A stretch of DNA of 64,000 nt from Pocillopora verrucosa (GCF_036669915.1 NC_089325.1:8913359-8977358), one strand, 5' to 3'. Shown: positions 24,319-37,496, counted from the stretch's first letter. Notes: generated by a model from the letters alone, not told the origin. Made by a program: numbers and translations.

Positions 24319-25149
24319 ATACATTTTACCCACATTTAAAGACTCTCTCAGTATTTATTGAAATACAGAGGAATACAACAATGCTTGAACATATAATTCT
24401 TGCAAGTAAATGTACTTGATAAACACCAAAAAACTTTTAAATTTCTGTCTAGTTAATATTCTCTTTGACTAATGTGCTTGGGTTCAATAGTTTCATTTTT
24501 TGTATTCAGTTTTTTTTAAAATGTGTAGTATAGTCCTGCTTTTCTTATTTCAAGAAGTTGTGACCTGACCAATGCCCAGGACCTAACATTATGCATGAAA
24601 AGTCTCTGGCAATTGTCATTTGCAGCATCAGTGACACTTAAGAGACAAAAAGAAAAATTAATTCCTTCTGAGGCATTGAAGAAACCAGGAGAAATGTGTG
24701 TGATGTGCAGATGGTTAGGAGTGCAAAGACCAAAGGAACTAAAGGAGAGGGTAATACTATGCTAAGAATCAGGATCACTTACAATAAGGTTAACAAGTAA
24801 ATAGAAATAAATAAACAAGAATTCATAAACAATATTGTCTTTATTATTTAAACATTAGTTAGCCCTTGTACGCACATGGAACAGTAAAAAACCTCACTAA
24901 GAAAACATTTATATTTCAACTGTGGATGACAAAGTCTCGCAAAAAATTATTTCCCACAAATATCTCCACAAAATGCAATTATACTGTAATCATACATGAG
25001 AGAATTTCAATTTTAAATTTGTATGGTTAAAATTTTTTTTATGTACAATTGACTTGAAGTATTGAGTGAAATTCAAAGATATTGCAGTGTGTGTTATTAT
25101 GATTAATAACAGTCAAACAACTGAGGCAGACATGAATTATTGATGAGAG
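24319..25149. other. Tail-to-tail intergenic region (UFM1 / coronin-7 3' ends)
   Basis: AT-rich; the 3' UTRs of two converging genes. A minus-strand AATAAA (TTTATT at 24840-24845) could serve coronin-7. Nothing else was recognised. Confidence 0.4.
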
Positions 25150-28100
25150 TCAGTCATCCTAGAATGAAAACAGAGAGAATGATGTAAGATAAGGGTTGAA
25201 ACAGTATATCTTGATTTTTGTAAGAACTTGAGGTGACTATATTTCTCTCCTACCCATTCATCATCATCCACTCCTTCTTGAAGATCCTGAGGCAAAGGAT
25301 CATCATCGTAATTTCTTAATTTGTCAACCATAGAGTTCAAAAGCTGAAAATAAATATATAAAACCAATTTAATTTTCAATCTATTAAAAAATAACTTTAA
25401 AGAACTGAAGAAATAAGAGACACTTTCATTTATTTTAGCAATCTTTCTTTTTTTAGTGAACAGTTTGTTTTACTTACTTCTTCTTTCTGCTGTTCGACGG
25501 ACTTCACCTCCTCCAGCTCATGTCTACTGTCGTACTTCCTGGCAATAGGGGCTGGTTTGGGTGCTTCACTCACTGCCACAGATAAGGAGAGAGAACAACA
25601 ACCTTGTATTAAAATAATAATGTTCAGCCAATAACTAATGAATTAAGGTTATGAAGAGCAGTGGTCTGTAAAGAGAAGAAAAAAAATCCTTGCCAACAAG
25701 CACAGGCAAAACAAAAGAAAAAAAATTGATGACTAGGTTCCCTATTTTCTAGAAACTAAATTAATCACTTTTTTGACATGAAAAAGAGGTTACCCTTAAG
25801 TGTAATTTGTTTGATATGGAATGCACTTCTCTATGATTTCCCTCTGGATGACTTACTTAGTTGGACATTACTGCCAACAGCACTATAATGCTACATGTTG
25901 GAGGAAGGCAAATTTTGCTTAGGGTTGGTTCTCCATTAGTAAATTTGATCTCAAATGAATGAAGTAAATCATATTCTGACCTGTAGTAAACAATAATAAT
26001 GCATGGTAACTACACTTATTGATTCTTTACACACATGCTTTCATGCCATCTGGTCTTAGTGACATTGTTCTCTGTGTTTTATCTTCACCAGTGAACCACT
26101 TATCACTAGTCACTGAAGGCTCCCACCATACTCTGGTGTCTGGGAAAAGGTCATCTTGAAAGTATTCCATCTGATAATGAAAAGGAAAATTAAATCACTA
26201 CTAACACCTGCTCCTTTAAATTAACTGCTAGAGATGTTACTGTTCTAATCACTAAAATTTCCCTCCACTTAGAACAAACGTTTACATATTGTTAATATAG
26301 CAAGAGAATGCACTAGCCTTCACTCGAGGAACCTGGAATGTAATTAAGTCAATTGACGTCTTGTTCAACTTAACAGCTCTGGCAAACTCCACTTGTTTTA
26401 TGTCACAAACAGTCTTAGGTAGAAAGGCCACTGCCTGTTGGAATTCAGATTCTATTGATTAAAATCATGAAAGTTATCAAACAATAACTGAAGACTATTG
26501 CTTAAAATAGGTATAATTTCATAAATTGACATAGTGTCAAAGTATCTGTGCTTACTGATAACTTGTTAACCTCTTACACCCCAACATCAGTATGCATATT
26601 CTCCAAACTGTTCTCTGTATATTTCCTTAGGTGTTGACAAGTAGAATTTGTATAACAATCAGGAGCCTCTTTAGTTAGTGATCCTTTCCTTTATTTTTGT
26701 GACCTTAATGTTTGATTCAAGAGTGATATTTTAAGGAGTAAATTATCAGATGCTAGTTACTCCTTGGGAGCAGAGGGTTAATGGTTTTCAAGAGTTTAAA
26801 TGGTACTAAAAAACTTTTTTAACCAATCAAAAACCAATCTAAATGCAAAAGTAAAAATATTATTTTAAGAATAAAATATTAAGTTATTGATGATATTAAT
26901 GAGTATGTGGTGTCTACATGTGTTACTTATTCACTGTTACAGTATATACAGAAATTCATCACCTGGTAAGGGTTCTTTGTCCCGTAGTGTGACAATTCAT
27001 TCAAGTGAGGTGGCTCTTCACTGACTTCATAAGCAAATATTGTAGTTTCACCCTGAAAAGTTACTTCACAAGGTAAGGCATTTGTTGCTAGTTCAGCCCA
27101 TTTATCTTGTTGGAGATCAAATATACCAAAATTTATTTTCCTACACAGTTCCATACCATAAACTCAAATAGTCTGCTTAACAGGATATGGCTGACATGCA
27201 CAAACCTATTTATCTGACTGATATGTACAAATTTCCTTGCACCACATCTCAACTTATTCACAACAACCTTCCTCATGGAGTTTCATAATTATAGAAATGA
27301 AAGTGCCAATACAGATTGTTTATTGGAAGTGCTTGGTCCTTGTCACTGCTGACATTTTTAACACAGCATATTTATATAATATTATATACATATACCTTAG
27401 CAGATAGAAACATGACAGAGGAGTCTTCATCATAGAAAGGTATCAGGGTAGCGGGTGCCGCATCCACCTCCACTGATGATAAAACTTTAGACAGATCACA
27501 ACTGTCATAAACACTAATGATTCTTATGCTTGATCTAATGCAGAGAAAAAGAAGAAAATTCACATTACCCCTGAACAGCTAAACCTGAAAAAAGTTAAAA
27601 ACTGCATATTGAAATATATATACAAAGGTGTGATATTAATTTTTTTCTTCTGATATCCACTTGGCTCCTTAATACTTCAAAGTGGTAGCCAATTCAAAAA
27701 AAGTTGGTTGCCATTTTCAAAGACAAACAAAACCTTTTTTTCTGCTGTCATTGTTCTAGAAATTAAGTTAAGGAAAAGATCTTTAATGTGCTACAAAGTG
27801 GACACTAGGATGGATGATATGCAACGTTCAAGCTCACCTAAATCCAAGATGGTGTCTAGTTATTGATCAAGATGCATGTATTGTGATTTGAAAACAAACT
27901 TAAAGAGGAAGTTCACTGCGGATTTATCTTTGCAAATCTTTTTAATTCACTATATCTCTAGGTAAGATTATGATTAAACATTCTAGTCGCCAATTTGGCA
28001 ACTAATTTTCAGGATTTGGTCGCCAAAGTCATAAAATTTAGTCGCATTGGCACCTGTATTAGGTGCAATTTCATGCCCTGATATATGTAACAAACAAAAA

Positions 28101-31100
28101 AAACCTCCAAACAAATTAAGTACAAGAAAAGAATATTGGGCAAAAATGCCAAGTACATAAGTCAAAATAGCCACACTTTTTTTCTATAAAAGGTGAAAAT
28201 ATCCATCCAAGTGGTCTTTACTGGAATTGAATTGAGAATGGCAAGTAATAGCATAATGTAAAAAATGAAAATCATGTTTATTCAGTGTCTTTAATGAGTT
28301 ACTCCTTGACATACAATTCTGGTGGACAGCAAATAGCTTTCTGTCTTTAAGGTGAGGTATATATGTCAACTTACTTGCCAAATCCTGTGGTCACTAACCA
28401 GTCCCCACTTGGACCTCCCCAGAAGACACGAGCTCCACGGCTCCCTTCAGGTCCTGTTCCTGTCTAAAAAAAGAAATTAACTCTTTGATCAAATATAGGC
28501 TGCACTATAAATAACAATATCTACAAAAAAATCAACAGTGCTGGACTCAGACTACATGAAGGTACACCAGCTGAACAACTCCCCTAGGGTGTGACCAAGA
28601 ACATTGTTGATGTGCTTATGGAGGTGAGGGAAAACAATTGAACACAACTGCCATTGATTATCTCTGCTTTCTGTAGCATGAGGCCACTGGGGGAGATGCT
28701 TCTCTACATGGAAGCAATACTAATCCAGCAAAGGTAGCCCCAACATTTCCTCAGGTTTCCATGACAGTTTGCAGGTATCCAATTACACTCCTGAGTGGAA
28801 AGGGGCATGGTTACAGTAAACTTTCTTGCTCAAGGAGACAACACCACTGCTCAGTCCAGCATCAAACCTGTCTGCAACATACTATCCACTGAGCCAGCAC
28901 TCCTCTCACAGAGCTCATGCTCAATTTTAAATTACAAAATACACTAGTTGAGGCTCTCTCTGGTGGAAGATTGTCCAGACAAATCTCCTTGCACCCAGAT
29001 AATATTTTAAATGAATAATACCTGTAGAGGCGAAACTTGAGATCTTGGGTCAAATATTCTGATCTTGTTGTCTCTTGACACAGTGGCTAGTCTTGTTCCA
29101 TCTGGTTTCCAACTCAAGCTAAAAACCTAAAAAGACTTTTGATAATCAGCTTGTTTGACTGTTCAAGTTTTTCATTTCCTTTTTTAATCATCAGCTCATT
29201 TGGTATGCTTACATTTATTTTTATCATAAAAAGCTAGCAACCATAGAATCAAAAGTCTTTAAGTGCTATCATGATGATAAAATTTTTGTTTGGTGTAGAT
29301 GGTTTAAAAAATGTTTGTTAAAACTTACAAAGGTATTCATGACAACTTTTTCTCTTATGAAATATTGATACACATTTAGTTCACAGGATGCTTGGCTCTG
29401 CAACCTTTAACGATTTTCATAAACACAAGAACTTGCATTTCATCCCAGAAAAGGAAAATAACTGTTTCTTTGGCAGCAGATGTACCAGTAGGTGTTTAGG
29501 ATCCTTACCGAATCAGTAAGTCCGTTAAGCGTTATTAGATCTTTCACTTTATCAACATCCCAGATCTTGATGGTTAAATCCATAGCTGCTGATGCCAGAA
29601 CACCTTTGGCTGTGGGGTGATACTTAACTATGTTTGGTTTGTCATTATGACCTGTTATATTAAAAACAAAAGAAGAAACAAACTAAATTGATGAATTTGT
29701 TTTAAACGTTTATAACAAAAATGGTTGGTTAACTAGTCAAGTTTTGGAAGGTATCAGATCAAATTTGATTGAGTGGTTTGTTAGCCAGCTGGTTGGCTTA
29801 AAAATACACAGGTTCATACATGTCTAAAAATATTTTTGCAAAATAACCTTTCAAAACCACAAATGGATTGTTAATAGTTTCTGTCAAGCCATCATTGGGT
29901 ACTTCCCACACAGTAACAAAACCACTTTCACAGGCTGAAAGATAAACAAATACAGAACATCAATAGTTATGCATCCAGATATGCAGAAAAGTATTTGACA
30001 AAAAAAAAAACAAAGCCCTTCAACATACAATCACATGATATACAATGAAGTGCATCAATTCCAACTGCCAAGTTGTTTCACATCAGTTTATTAAATGATT
30101 ACACTTGACTTCGTCAACATTATACCCAGCAGAAAAAGTGGCTTAACGACAAGCCCATTGACCTCCACCTTAAGAGGTATGAGTTCAAGACCTACCCAGG
30201 TCATCATCTTGTGCCTTAAGGCAAAACAGTCCACCCAACAGTATAACAGTGGTAGCCAACTGTCAGGTAAGCCTCACGAAATTCAGGGGGAGTACCAATA
30301 CTTTCAGTTGCTTCATCCTTAATACCAGCATAAGCTTAGAGAGAGCATGGACTGCCTGGATCACTTTCTGACCCTCACTTATAAATACGTTGTACCCAAC
30401 CCACCAGTTGCTAGTCTCTGTTTGTTAAATGGGTCCATGGCAAAATCCAGCACACCACTACCACACTGAATTACAGGCAGGCCTGAATCAGGAAGCCGAC
30501 CGGGCTTATCTAACTGAAAACAGAAATTTGATCACATTGTGAGATAACTTATTATAAGTGTCTCTAATAAAAACAATAATTTAAATAACAAAGAGAATAA
30601 AAATAAGCTATAATTTATAATCAGGATAATAATAAATATCAACAAGAAGACCTCCAATGATTTGAAAATGGTCTTCAGGATGATTGCCACTGAAATAAAA
30701 AATCTAAGAAAAAAGTCAGTTTTGCTTCTCCCCGACTCTGTCTTTGAAGCCACTAGCCATTATTTGCATTATATCTATAAAATTGGTTCAAAAACGGCCA
30801 GGGGTTTTCCTTCAATTGCACCTTGGTGACAGCTCATCTGCAACCAAAGCCTCCCCCATGCAAAGGAATTCACTGCAATTAAATTCATAAAAAAAATTGG
30901 CTTGGACAGATACAAATGCATGTTTGATGGATTACTTACAGGGACCACAGCGATTTGGCCTCCAGGTCCTGATAAGGAAAAGCGGCAAACTTCTGATTGA
31001 CTTGAAAACCATCAGAGTCTGCTAGTACTGATATGCTCAAATTCCGTACATTGTCTATATTATTGCTTTTGTGCATGGGAGTGCCATGAAGGTGTCTGAA

Positions 31101-34100
31101 TTTTGATGTACGTGCAGCTGTGAAAGTCTTTCGTGGCTTTGTTGAAGGTTCTGCCCAGGACCAGCAGATGATGTTAATTTGTTGACAGTTTGTTGAGTTT
31201 GTTGAGAATTAGCTTCTTCTTTTGGTGATTCTCTGGACTCACTTGTTGAATGCTTAAACACAACAATAACAAGATACCTCCTAATTACCCAATATTGCAC
31301 TATGTAGGTAATCTCTTTACACTCTATTTAAGTTGTTGAATGGCAGGTCATGCCATTAAGAATCCACATACATTCCCATTGTTACAATTCTTAATGGATT
31401 AGCTAGAGGTCTTTGTTGAGTCACTTGGTAGGGATGACACATACCCGAGTCTTTTCTCATGCAGTGTAAACATTTTATTACCTTACTACAAATTGAAATA
31501 GAATATAGTTTAATGTAATGTTAGGAAAGAACTTACAATAACTTACCTTTTCTACAGCAACACTTGGTTTCTGACTTTCTGTTGCTGGTTTTGGCTTGAG
31601 TGTGGGTTTCTGTGGTTTTTCTTGTGCTGTTGTTGTTTTTTGACATTCCATTTGTCGTTTTGATGGATCAAGAGAAACTCTCCTTAACTGTTGGGAAAAA
31701 CACGCCTTTTTAGCACTGACTCCAGTCAATTACACACAGGAAGATTCAGATGTTTTCTTCTTTCTGTGCCTGTGACAATATAAATGACTTTGTTCCTTAT
31801 TACCAAAGCAGGTCAGATTTATCATCTCTATTAAGGTAACTACAAATGAAGTATACATGAATAACACAAGGATCTGATGCTCTGTAACTTACAGGGTTAT
31901 TGGATCCACTGAACCACTCTTCTGCTGTCATGGATGCTTCTCTTGCAAAAGTATCAGGAAACAAGTCTTCATGAAAATCCCTGTAAGACTTCAATAAAAA
32001 AATTAATTGACTGAGTATCAAGTTAAATGAATGCAGACGCAGAACAAAGAAAGAAAGAAAAATAGAAAGACAAATTGGCAAAGGACCAAACCAAAAAGTG
32101 AAAAAATGAATGAGAGACATGATGCTAGAACAGTCAAACAAATACACAAACAAGGAGACAATAAAGAAATGGACAAACAAATCAGTCATGAGTTACATGA
32201 TTCAATTATTTCTTTACCTTTCGTGGCACACAGTAACTGATAGGGACCACTGATGATTTTGTTAGCTGAAGAAGTCGTACCACTTCACATTTCATTACAT
32301 TCATGGCAAGTTTAGGTACAATGGCCATACCTTTGTGCTGTTGGTCCATCACCTGTGATGACACTTGAAAGTAGTACAGAAAATTTTATATCAGTAGAAA
32401 TTTCAATACTCTCACTGTATCATAAAGAAACAAAGGCATTAATATTGAGTTCACACTCATTACCACTGGCACAGGATCAATCAAAGCTTAAGAAGTTAGC
32501 TCACACTACAGAACAGAGTAGTGACACTGACAGTTAAGCAATGAATACTATTTTTCTAACAAATGTCACTTTATGTAATGAGCATGTTTAATTGAGATAT
32601 TTATCTCAATTACCTGAAGTTACAAATGATGTGGCAGTATCAGATACCTCCAAATACTGGATTGAAGAGTCACCCTGAGAGATAAAATAAACAAATGGAT
32701 TAGGTCACAATAACAAGAGTCTATTATGTACTGGATTGAAAGGGGGGAAACCACCCACAAAGCTGTGTTTACTTCATGCACGCTGCTCATTGAATCAAAT
32801 ATGACTACCAACTCTCTCATTTTGATTTGCGAGATATTTTAATATAACATAAATCAGGACATAAGAATGAAAAAGAATATCAGGGGGTATCATGATTTGA
32901 CACCAAATTCTCACAACTACCATTGTAGGAAATGAATGGAGACAGCATGAAGAATTACTCTCAACTTTTTGAGATTTTGGGAGTAAAAGGGCATTAAATA
33001 AACAACGTCAAGTGCTGTTTGGAGTGTGTTAAGTTAGTTAGTCATGTAAATAGTTTAATGCACCCCTTGTATGTATTAGAACATGTTGTCACCAAACAAG
33101 TATTAAAATTACAATTTGGACATAAGACAATGTGGTAATAATGAATGGTAAAAACAAATACAAGAATAATAAGGTATACACAATAATACCTTCCCAGCTA
33201 AGAACAACATGTTGGTGTCTGGATCAAAAAATGGCATCAGAATTCTGCATGTACAAAAGTTATGTGGATAAAAATAGAGATGAGAGTGTTGGCCATAGAA
33301 TTACACTGCTTGGATTAAATGTGGTGTGGAACGTTTGGTAATACCTAAAGTCACAGACAGTGCTTGTTCCATTTGAGTGTCACACAGAACAATGAATTAT
33401 GCACAATTTTTTTAAGAAAAGTTTTACAAAAGCTGTTTGTTTAAAATAACCATTTGTTAAAGAAAGTGAAATTTAAAAACTCACTATTATCCTGTAATTG
33501 AAACTTGTGTTTTGACAGCTATATCTTTTCTTTATCACCTTAGATTTCAAATCTGATTTTGTAAAAAAAAAGCTAGGAAAGTTAAAAATGGTAATAAACT
33601 TTGAGTTCACTTACCCAGATGATGTATCAAAGCTCATCCTCTGTAATGGACTGCATATATTTTTCACATCCCTAACAACAACTTCACGGTTGCGAGACTG
33701 TTGAAAGAGTAATTTAGAAATGTCTCATGTTTTCAAAAGACTCTTTCAGCTAAACTAAGTAATATTCTTACCTGACTGAAACCTGTGCTTATAATTTTGT
33801 CTGTGTTTCCCAGCCACAGCACTCTTGAGTCCTTGATTCCTTCCATGCCTTCACATTCCTGCAAACACAGCACACAGTCACTTAGTTTTGAAATATTTTG
33901 TTAATTCCTATCAACACTAAATTCTTCATCTTTCAAAATGAAAATATAATCATACAAATCTTCGTCTAAAACACGAAGTGAGTGAGGCCCTTGATAATGG
34001 GACTAGCTGATACATGTTATGTGCATGTACATCATTACCATTATCAATATTATTCAATATCTATTATAACATAGCCAGCAAATTGTCTAATCAAATTCAA

Positions 34101-37100
34101 TTGCACGAGCATGCTTCATATTCCTATTATGCATGCTCATGACATCAGCAAACAAATCCCTCAAGAAAAAAATTTTCCACCAGGTTGAAAATATTATAAA
34201 ACAATTGGTTCATACATCATCTGTGCATTCATCAATATATGAAGCACTTGGGAAGTTCGGAGAGTACTCAAGAAGCTAGAGTTACTCTCGGCTACACCTT
34301 GAGCAACTCTTATGCATCTTTTGTGCTCTCCAAACTTCCGTGTGCTTCATATCTCAATGAACACGTGCTGATGTATGAACCAATTGTTAGTTTGTTTACT
34401 CACCGCAACAACAGAATTTCCACGTGGGTCTAGGATGCGCACCTTCTTGTCCTGAGAAAGTAAAGGTTAGAAGAATGATGTCATTGTAGAAATGTACTTT
34501 ATCAGAATAAAAATTATGTGAAATTCTTATCTGGTATAAAATTAGAAATATAACACTGTCTTATAAATAGCTGACCTTGCTGGATGTAACTAATAAAGAA
34601 CCATCCCCTTTCCAGCAAAAACTTTGAACCAAGTCGCGATGGTTTTCCAAATCTGTACCCAACAAGAAATGATAAAACACCCTTTGATTAATACACAACT
34701 GCAAATATATGAAAATCAATATGTACACTGCTGTTGAAGAAATGGATGTAGAAGCAATCCTCACAGTCACGAATACTACTTAACTAGTAGTGAAAATAAG
34801 GCTTGAAAAAAATTCAGGTCTGTATGGGATTTGAACTCATGACCTCTGTAATACCGGAGCAGCGCTCTACCAACTGAGCTAACAAACCAACTGGGAGCTG
34901 ATCATTATGTTAGTTACAAATAAAACCTCCATGTGGTGAATACATGACTGCAAATATATGAAAATCATATATGTGCACTGCACTTATTTTCACTACTAGT
35001 TAAGTCACATTCATAACAGCAAGGATCACTTCTACATTCAACCCTTTGATTAATTGTGTCATATGAATGCATGTAGCTCATATAGAGTATTATGAAATAT
35101 TAAATATTATTTTAGTTAAATAGTAATACTACTCTTATTGCATAATATTATACTGACTGTAGTTCAGCTGCTGTTTCTGTAGATCCCAGATGGTGACAGA
35201 CTTCCCACATGAACTAGCTAGTACCTATTTCCAACAATCAGCAAAATCATAGAAAAAAATCACACAAACAGTAGAGTATTTTGTGATTTATAATCATGAA
35301 TGAAATCTCATGTTTTTAAATTTATGATTCCATATACAGTAGGTAATAAAAAAAAGATGCAGATTTAAATAAGGTAAAATGTTTTCTTGTGCAAGTCTTT
35401 TCATTTAATATTACCAATCATACCATACCTCACTTGCTGCAGGATGGAACAGCACATTTTCTACGCGACCCTTAGAAAGAGAGTAACAAAAAAAGTAATA
35501 AAAAAGTAAACTCATAATCACTGGGGACATTTTTGTTCACCCCATAGAATTTTTTAAAGCCATTTAGCAATTGGGTTGTTGATGTTTTCCTATACATTGT
35601 TGTTGTTGTTTTGTATCTTTTTATAATGGGAGAAGGGACTGAATTGCAGTTATAGAAATATTAAAGTTTTATTACTGATGTTGTAACTTACAGGCTGCTG
35701 TGGAAGAAGTACAAAGTGGTGCAGACAGGAGTCCCTTTTATGCCTTCCTCTGGAATTTGCCACAGTTTAATCTGCAAACCAGATAGAAAATAGAACTAGA
35801 GTTACAACAGATATTTTGAGCCTGGTCCATTTCGCCATTTGACAAGGAGGCAGTAAAAATGAAAATTTTGTAATCTTAGAATATTTTCAAACAGGTAACT
35901 GCCTTCTTCTCATCAAGTTGTCAGTTTAAGCAGCCTCTACAAGCTTGTGGTTAATAATTTCAGACACATAAGTAAAAAAAAATTAAACTTACTGAAACAG
36001 TCATAAGAGCAAGTTGTCAGAAGCCTTCCATCAGCGGGTGAAAAGTCCAGGTCAGACACAAAATCTGAACAGAGGAAAAGGCCAATAAAAAAACAGACTA
36101 AGTAAGAGAGATACCTTCCTCTCCAGATCAAATGACTGTTTGAAAATGTTTAAGCAAAGCTGTACAACCGAGCAAGGAAAAATCATCTAGTAACCATAAA
36201 ATTAGTAATTCTAATGATAATAATAATAAATGTCCTGCATGAGCATGGAGGAAAGGCAGTGACTGTTCCTTCCTTCCTACCTCTTCAAGAGGAAGAACAC
36301 CAAGACTTCCTCCACCTGAGGGATGAATATACTCTGTAAATGGCGATTACCAAATTTGTACATTGCCCTACTTCTGCAAGGTTTGTATTCTGTACTTCTT
36401 AAGAGAAAATTTAATCACTTTACAAAAATTTTTCTACATCTTTTCTGCCTTTCCATGACTTAAAACAAAGTGGCTGGTTCTTGAATCAAGTGAAAACAAA
36501 CAAGTTATAGATGCAATTTTTATCTTTGTTTTTTCAACATGCAATTTTCAATAAAGGTTAAAATAGATGGTGTGATAAGTCTACCTCCTGCATCCACATT
36601 GAATGCCATGAAGATGTCACTTGCTTTGATGTGATTTCCATGGGAGCTCATTAGGCTTCCAACTCTTATATCAGTAATGCACTCCTAGAAAACAGGTACA
36701 TTGTTTGGTCAAGTATATAATGTGTTCAAAGCAATATTCATAGAACAACACCCTAGTGTGCTCTAATAAAAGGATCCACACTCAAACCACCAAAAGAAGT
36801 TTTGACTTGCTCTTCCCTTGAGAAAACCTCAGATGGTGGCAATGGCCAAGTTGCGTGGCAGCAAGCCTCTGTCATCATATGATGTATTAATGAAAATCCT
36901 GGTTAAAAATCCCTATATATAATTTACGCCCCCAAAACCCCACGCTTTACTACAAATTGGAACACAAACCATTCCTCCACTCCTATCTGGCGCTGGCTTT
37001 GCATCAAAAATAAAAAAACTTTCAAATACACTGAACTGCTGTGCTGCCCACCCGCACTCCCCTCGGACCCCAGGATAATAGGGATTTGACCTTAGTTGAT

Positions 37101-37496
37101 TCATCACTGCAGAGAGTTGAACCACAAATTAAACAAAGCCTTCAACTGCTGAACATTTGCAGCAGAATAGATTTCCAAGGTTTACGATGATTGCAGTCAA
37201 GCATTATTTCTTGCATTTAATCTTAGATGCCAGATAAAATGAAATTGCCTTAGTTTAGATTCATATCGGTGCTCTCAAACCCTAATATCTTAAGTAATTA
37301 TACTGCTTGTCTACGAACGCAAGTAGTCTATGAAAAAAAAAAGAACTGAACATAAGTCAAAAGGTAAACTGAAATTTGCGAAGTACGTAGACTGGCAATC
37401 GTCATTGAAAAAAAGATCGTGAACAACGGTACCTACCTCTTTCTTCGGAATCTTCGGAGCTGCATTTCGATATTTGGAAGCCTTAAAACGATGCAT
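25150..37496 (-). CDS. CORO7: Coronin-7 (POD-1-type tandem coronin)
   Basis: Long coronin with two WD40 propellers, known for Golgi trafficking and actin regulation. Start ATG 37496 (MHRFKASKYRNAAPKIPKKE). Exons I place include 37437-37496, 36585-36684, 36235-36315, 35993-36064 (VSDLDFSPADGRLLTTCSYD), 35692-35771, 35429-35470, 35158-35224, 34576-34652, 34404-34451, 33772-33858, 33615-33697, 33190-33244, 32614-32674, about 32233-32353, about 31894-31989 (YRDFHEDLFPDTF), about 31548-31690 (Lys/Gln/Pro linker), about 30939-31253, about 30425-30515 (GRLPDSGLPVIQCG), about 29847-29937, about 29521-29655, about 29023-29130, about 28380-28465, about 27395-27535, about 26965-27055, about 26310-26455, about 26040-26170 (FQDDLFPDTRVWWEP), about 25475-25580, about 25245-25345 and the last codons at 25150-25158. 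The C-terminus (LLNSMVDKLRNYDDDPLPQD, GVDDDEWDD) matches the acidic Trp-containing tail of coronin-7. Several junctions need a one-base correction (see findings); homology continues past each break, so a pseudogene is unlikely. Confidence 0.93.
26566..26781. mobile_element. TTAA-flanked MITE, copy A
   Basis: Begins TTAACCTCTTACACC and ends AGAGGGTTAA, with TTAA at both ends as in piggyBac-type insertions. It contains 'gtatgcatattctcc' and 'tgaccttaatg'. It lies in a coronin-7 intron. Related copies are at 54152-54330 (opposite orientation) and 55302-55554. Confidence 0.75.
27636..28081 (-). repeat. Dispersed repeat, copy 2 (in a coronin-7 intron)
   Basis: Inverted counterpart of the element at 4459-4930: shared segments run in reverse order on the opposite strand, for example 'ccaagatggtgtctagtt' and 'gcaatttcatgccctga'. 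It has diverged with small indels. Confidence 0.75.
28557..28920 (-). mobile_element. Degenerate tRNA-headed SINE
   Basis: Read on the minus strand it starts with a tRNA-like head: A-box-like GTGCTGGCTCAGTGGATAG (about 28883-28901) and B-box-like GGTTTGATGCTGG (about 28857-28869). A body follows with 'gagcaagaaagtttact', 'cctttccactcagg' and 'gcctcatgctacagaaa'. This resembles the widespread cnidarian SINE with a conserved central domain (recalled, not searched). It lies in a coronin-7 intron. Confidence 0.6.
34199..34388. mobile_element. Fold-back MITE
   Basis: 190-bp imperfect hairpin. The left end, aacaattggttcatacatca, pairs with the right end, tgatgtatgaaccaattgtt; further in, 'atatgaagcac' pairs with 'gtgcttcatat' and 'gaagttcggagag' with 'ctctccaaacttc'. 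Its right end is 16 bp from the coronin-7 exon at 34404-34451, just inside the intron after the donor. Confidence 0.75.
34693..35040 (-). mobile_element. tRNA-containing SINE-like element with 14-bp target-site duplication
   Basis: 348 bp bounded by a perfect 14-bp direct repeat, accctttgattaat, at 34679-34692 and 35041-35054. Inside, inverted arms (a perfect 23-bp core at 34778-34800 and 34983-35005, extended imperfectly outward to about 34739 and 35044) enclose a tRNA-like unit at 34817-34888. It lies in a coronin-7 intron and looks like a fairly recent insertion. Confidence 0.8.
34817..34888 (-). tRNA. tRNA-like sequence inside a SINE (probably not a functional tRNA gene)
   Basis: 72 nt that fold as a cloverleaf: a 7-bp acceptor stem (GGTTTGT with ACAGACC, one G-T pair), a perfect 4-bp D stem (GCTC/GAGC) and a 4-of-5 T stem. 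A box TTAGCTCAGTTGG and B box GAGTTCAAATCCC are intact. The anticodon stem pairs at only 3 of 5 positions, and the residue before the anticodon position (GGT) is C rather than the invariant T. That points to a tRNA-derived SINE promoter. Confidence 0.5.

Noticed and set aside
34239..34433. Plus-strand frame of 64 codons
   Set aside because: Lies mostly inside the fold-back MITE; no coding signal.
34817..34888. Independent functional tRNA gene
   Set aside because: Sits inside a repeat with a target-site duplication; the anticodon stem is broken and the conserved T before the anticodon is C.
25150..37496. Coronin-7 as a pseudogene
   Set aside because: Frame breaks are single bases and homology continues across every exon to the acidic C-terminus, with splice sites kept; sequence error is simpler.
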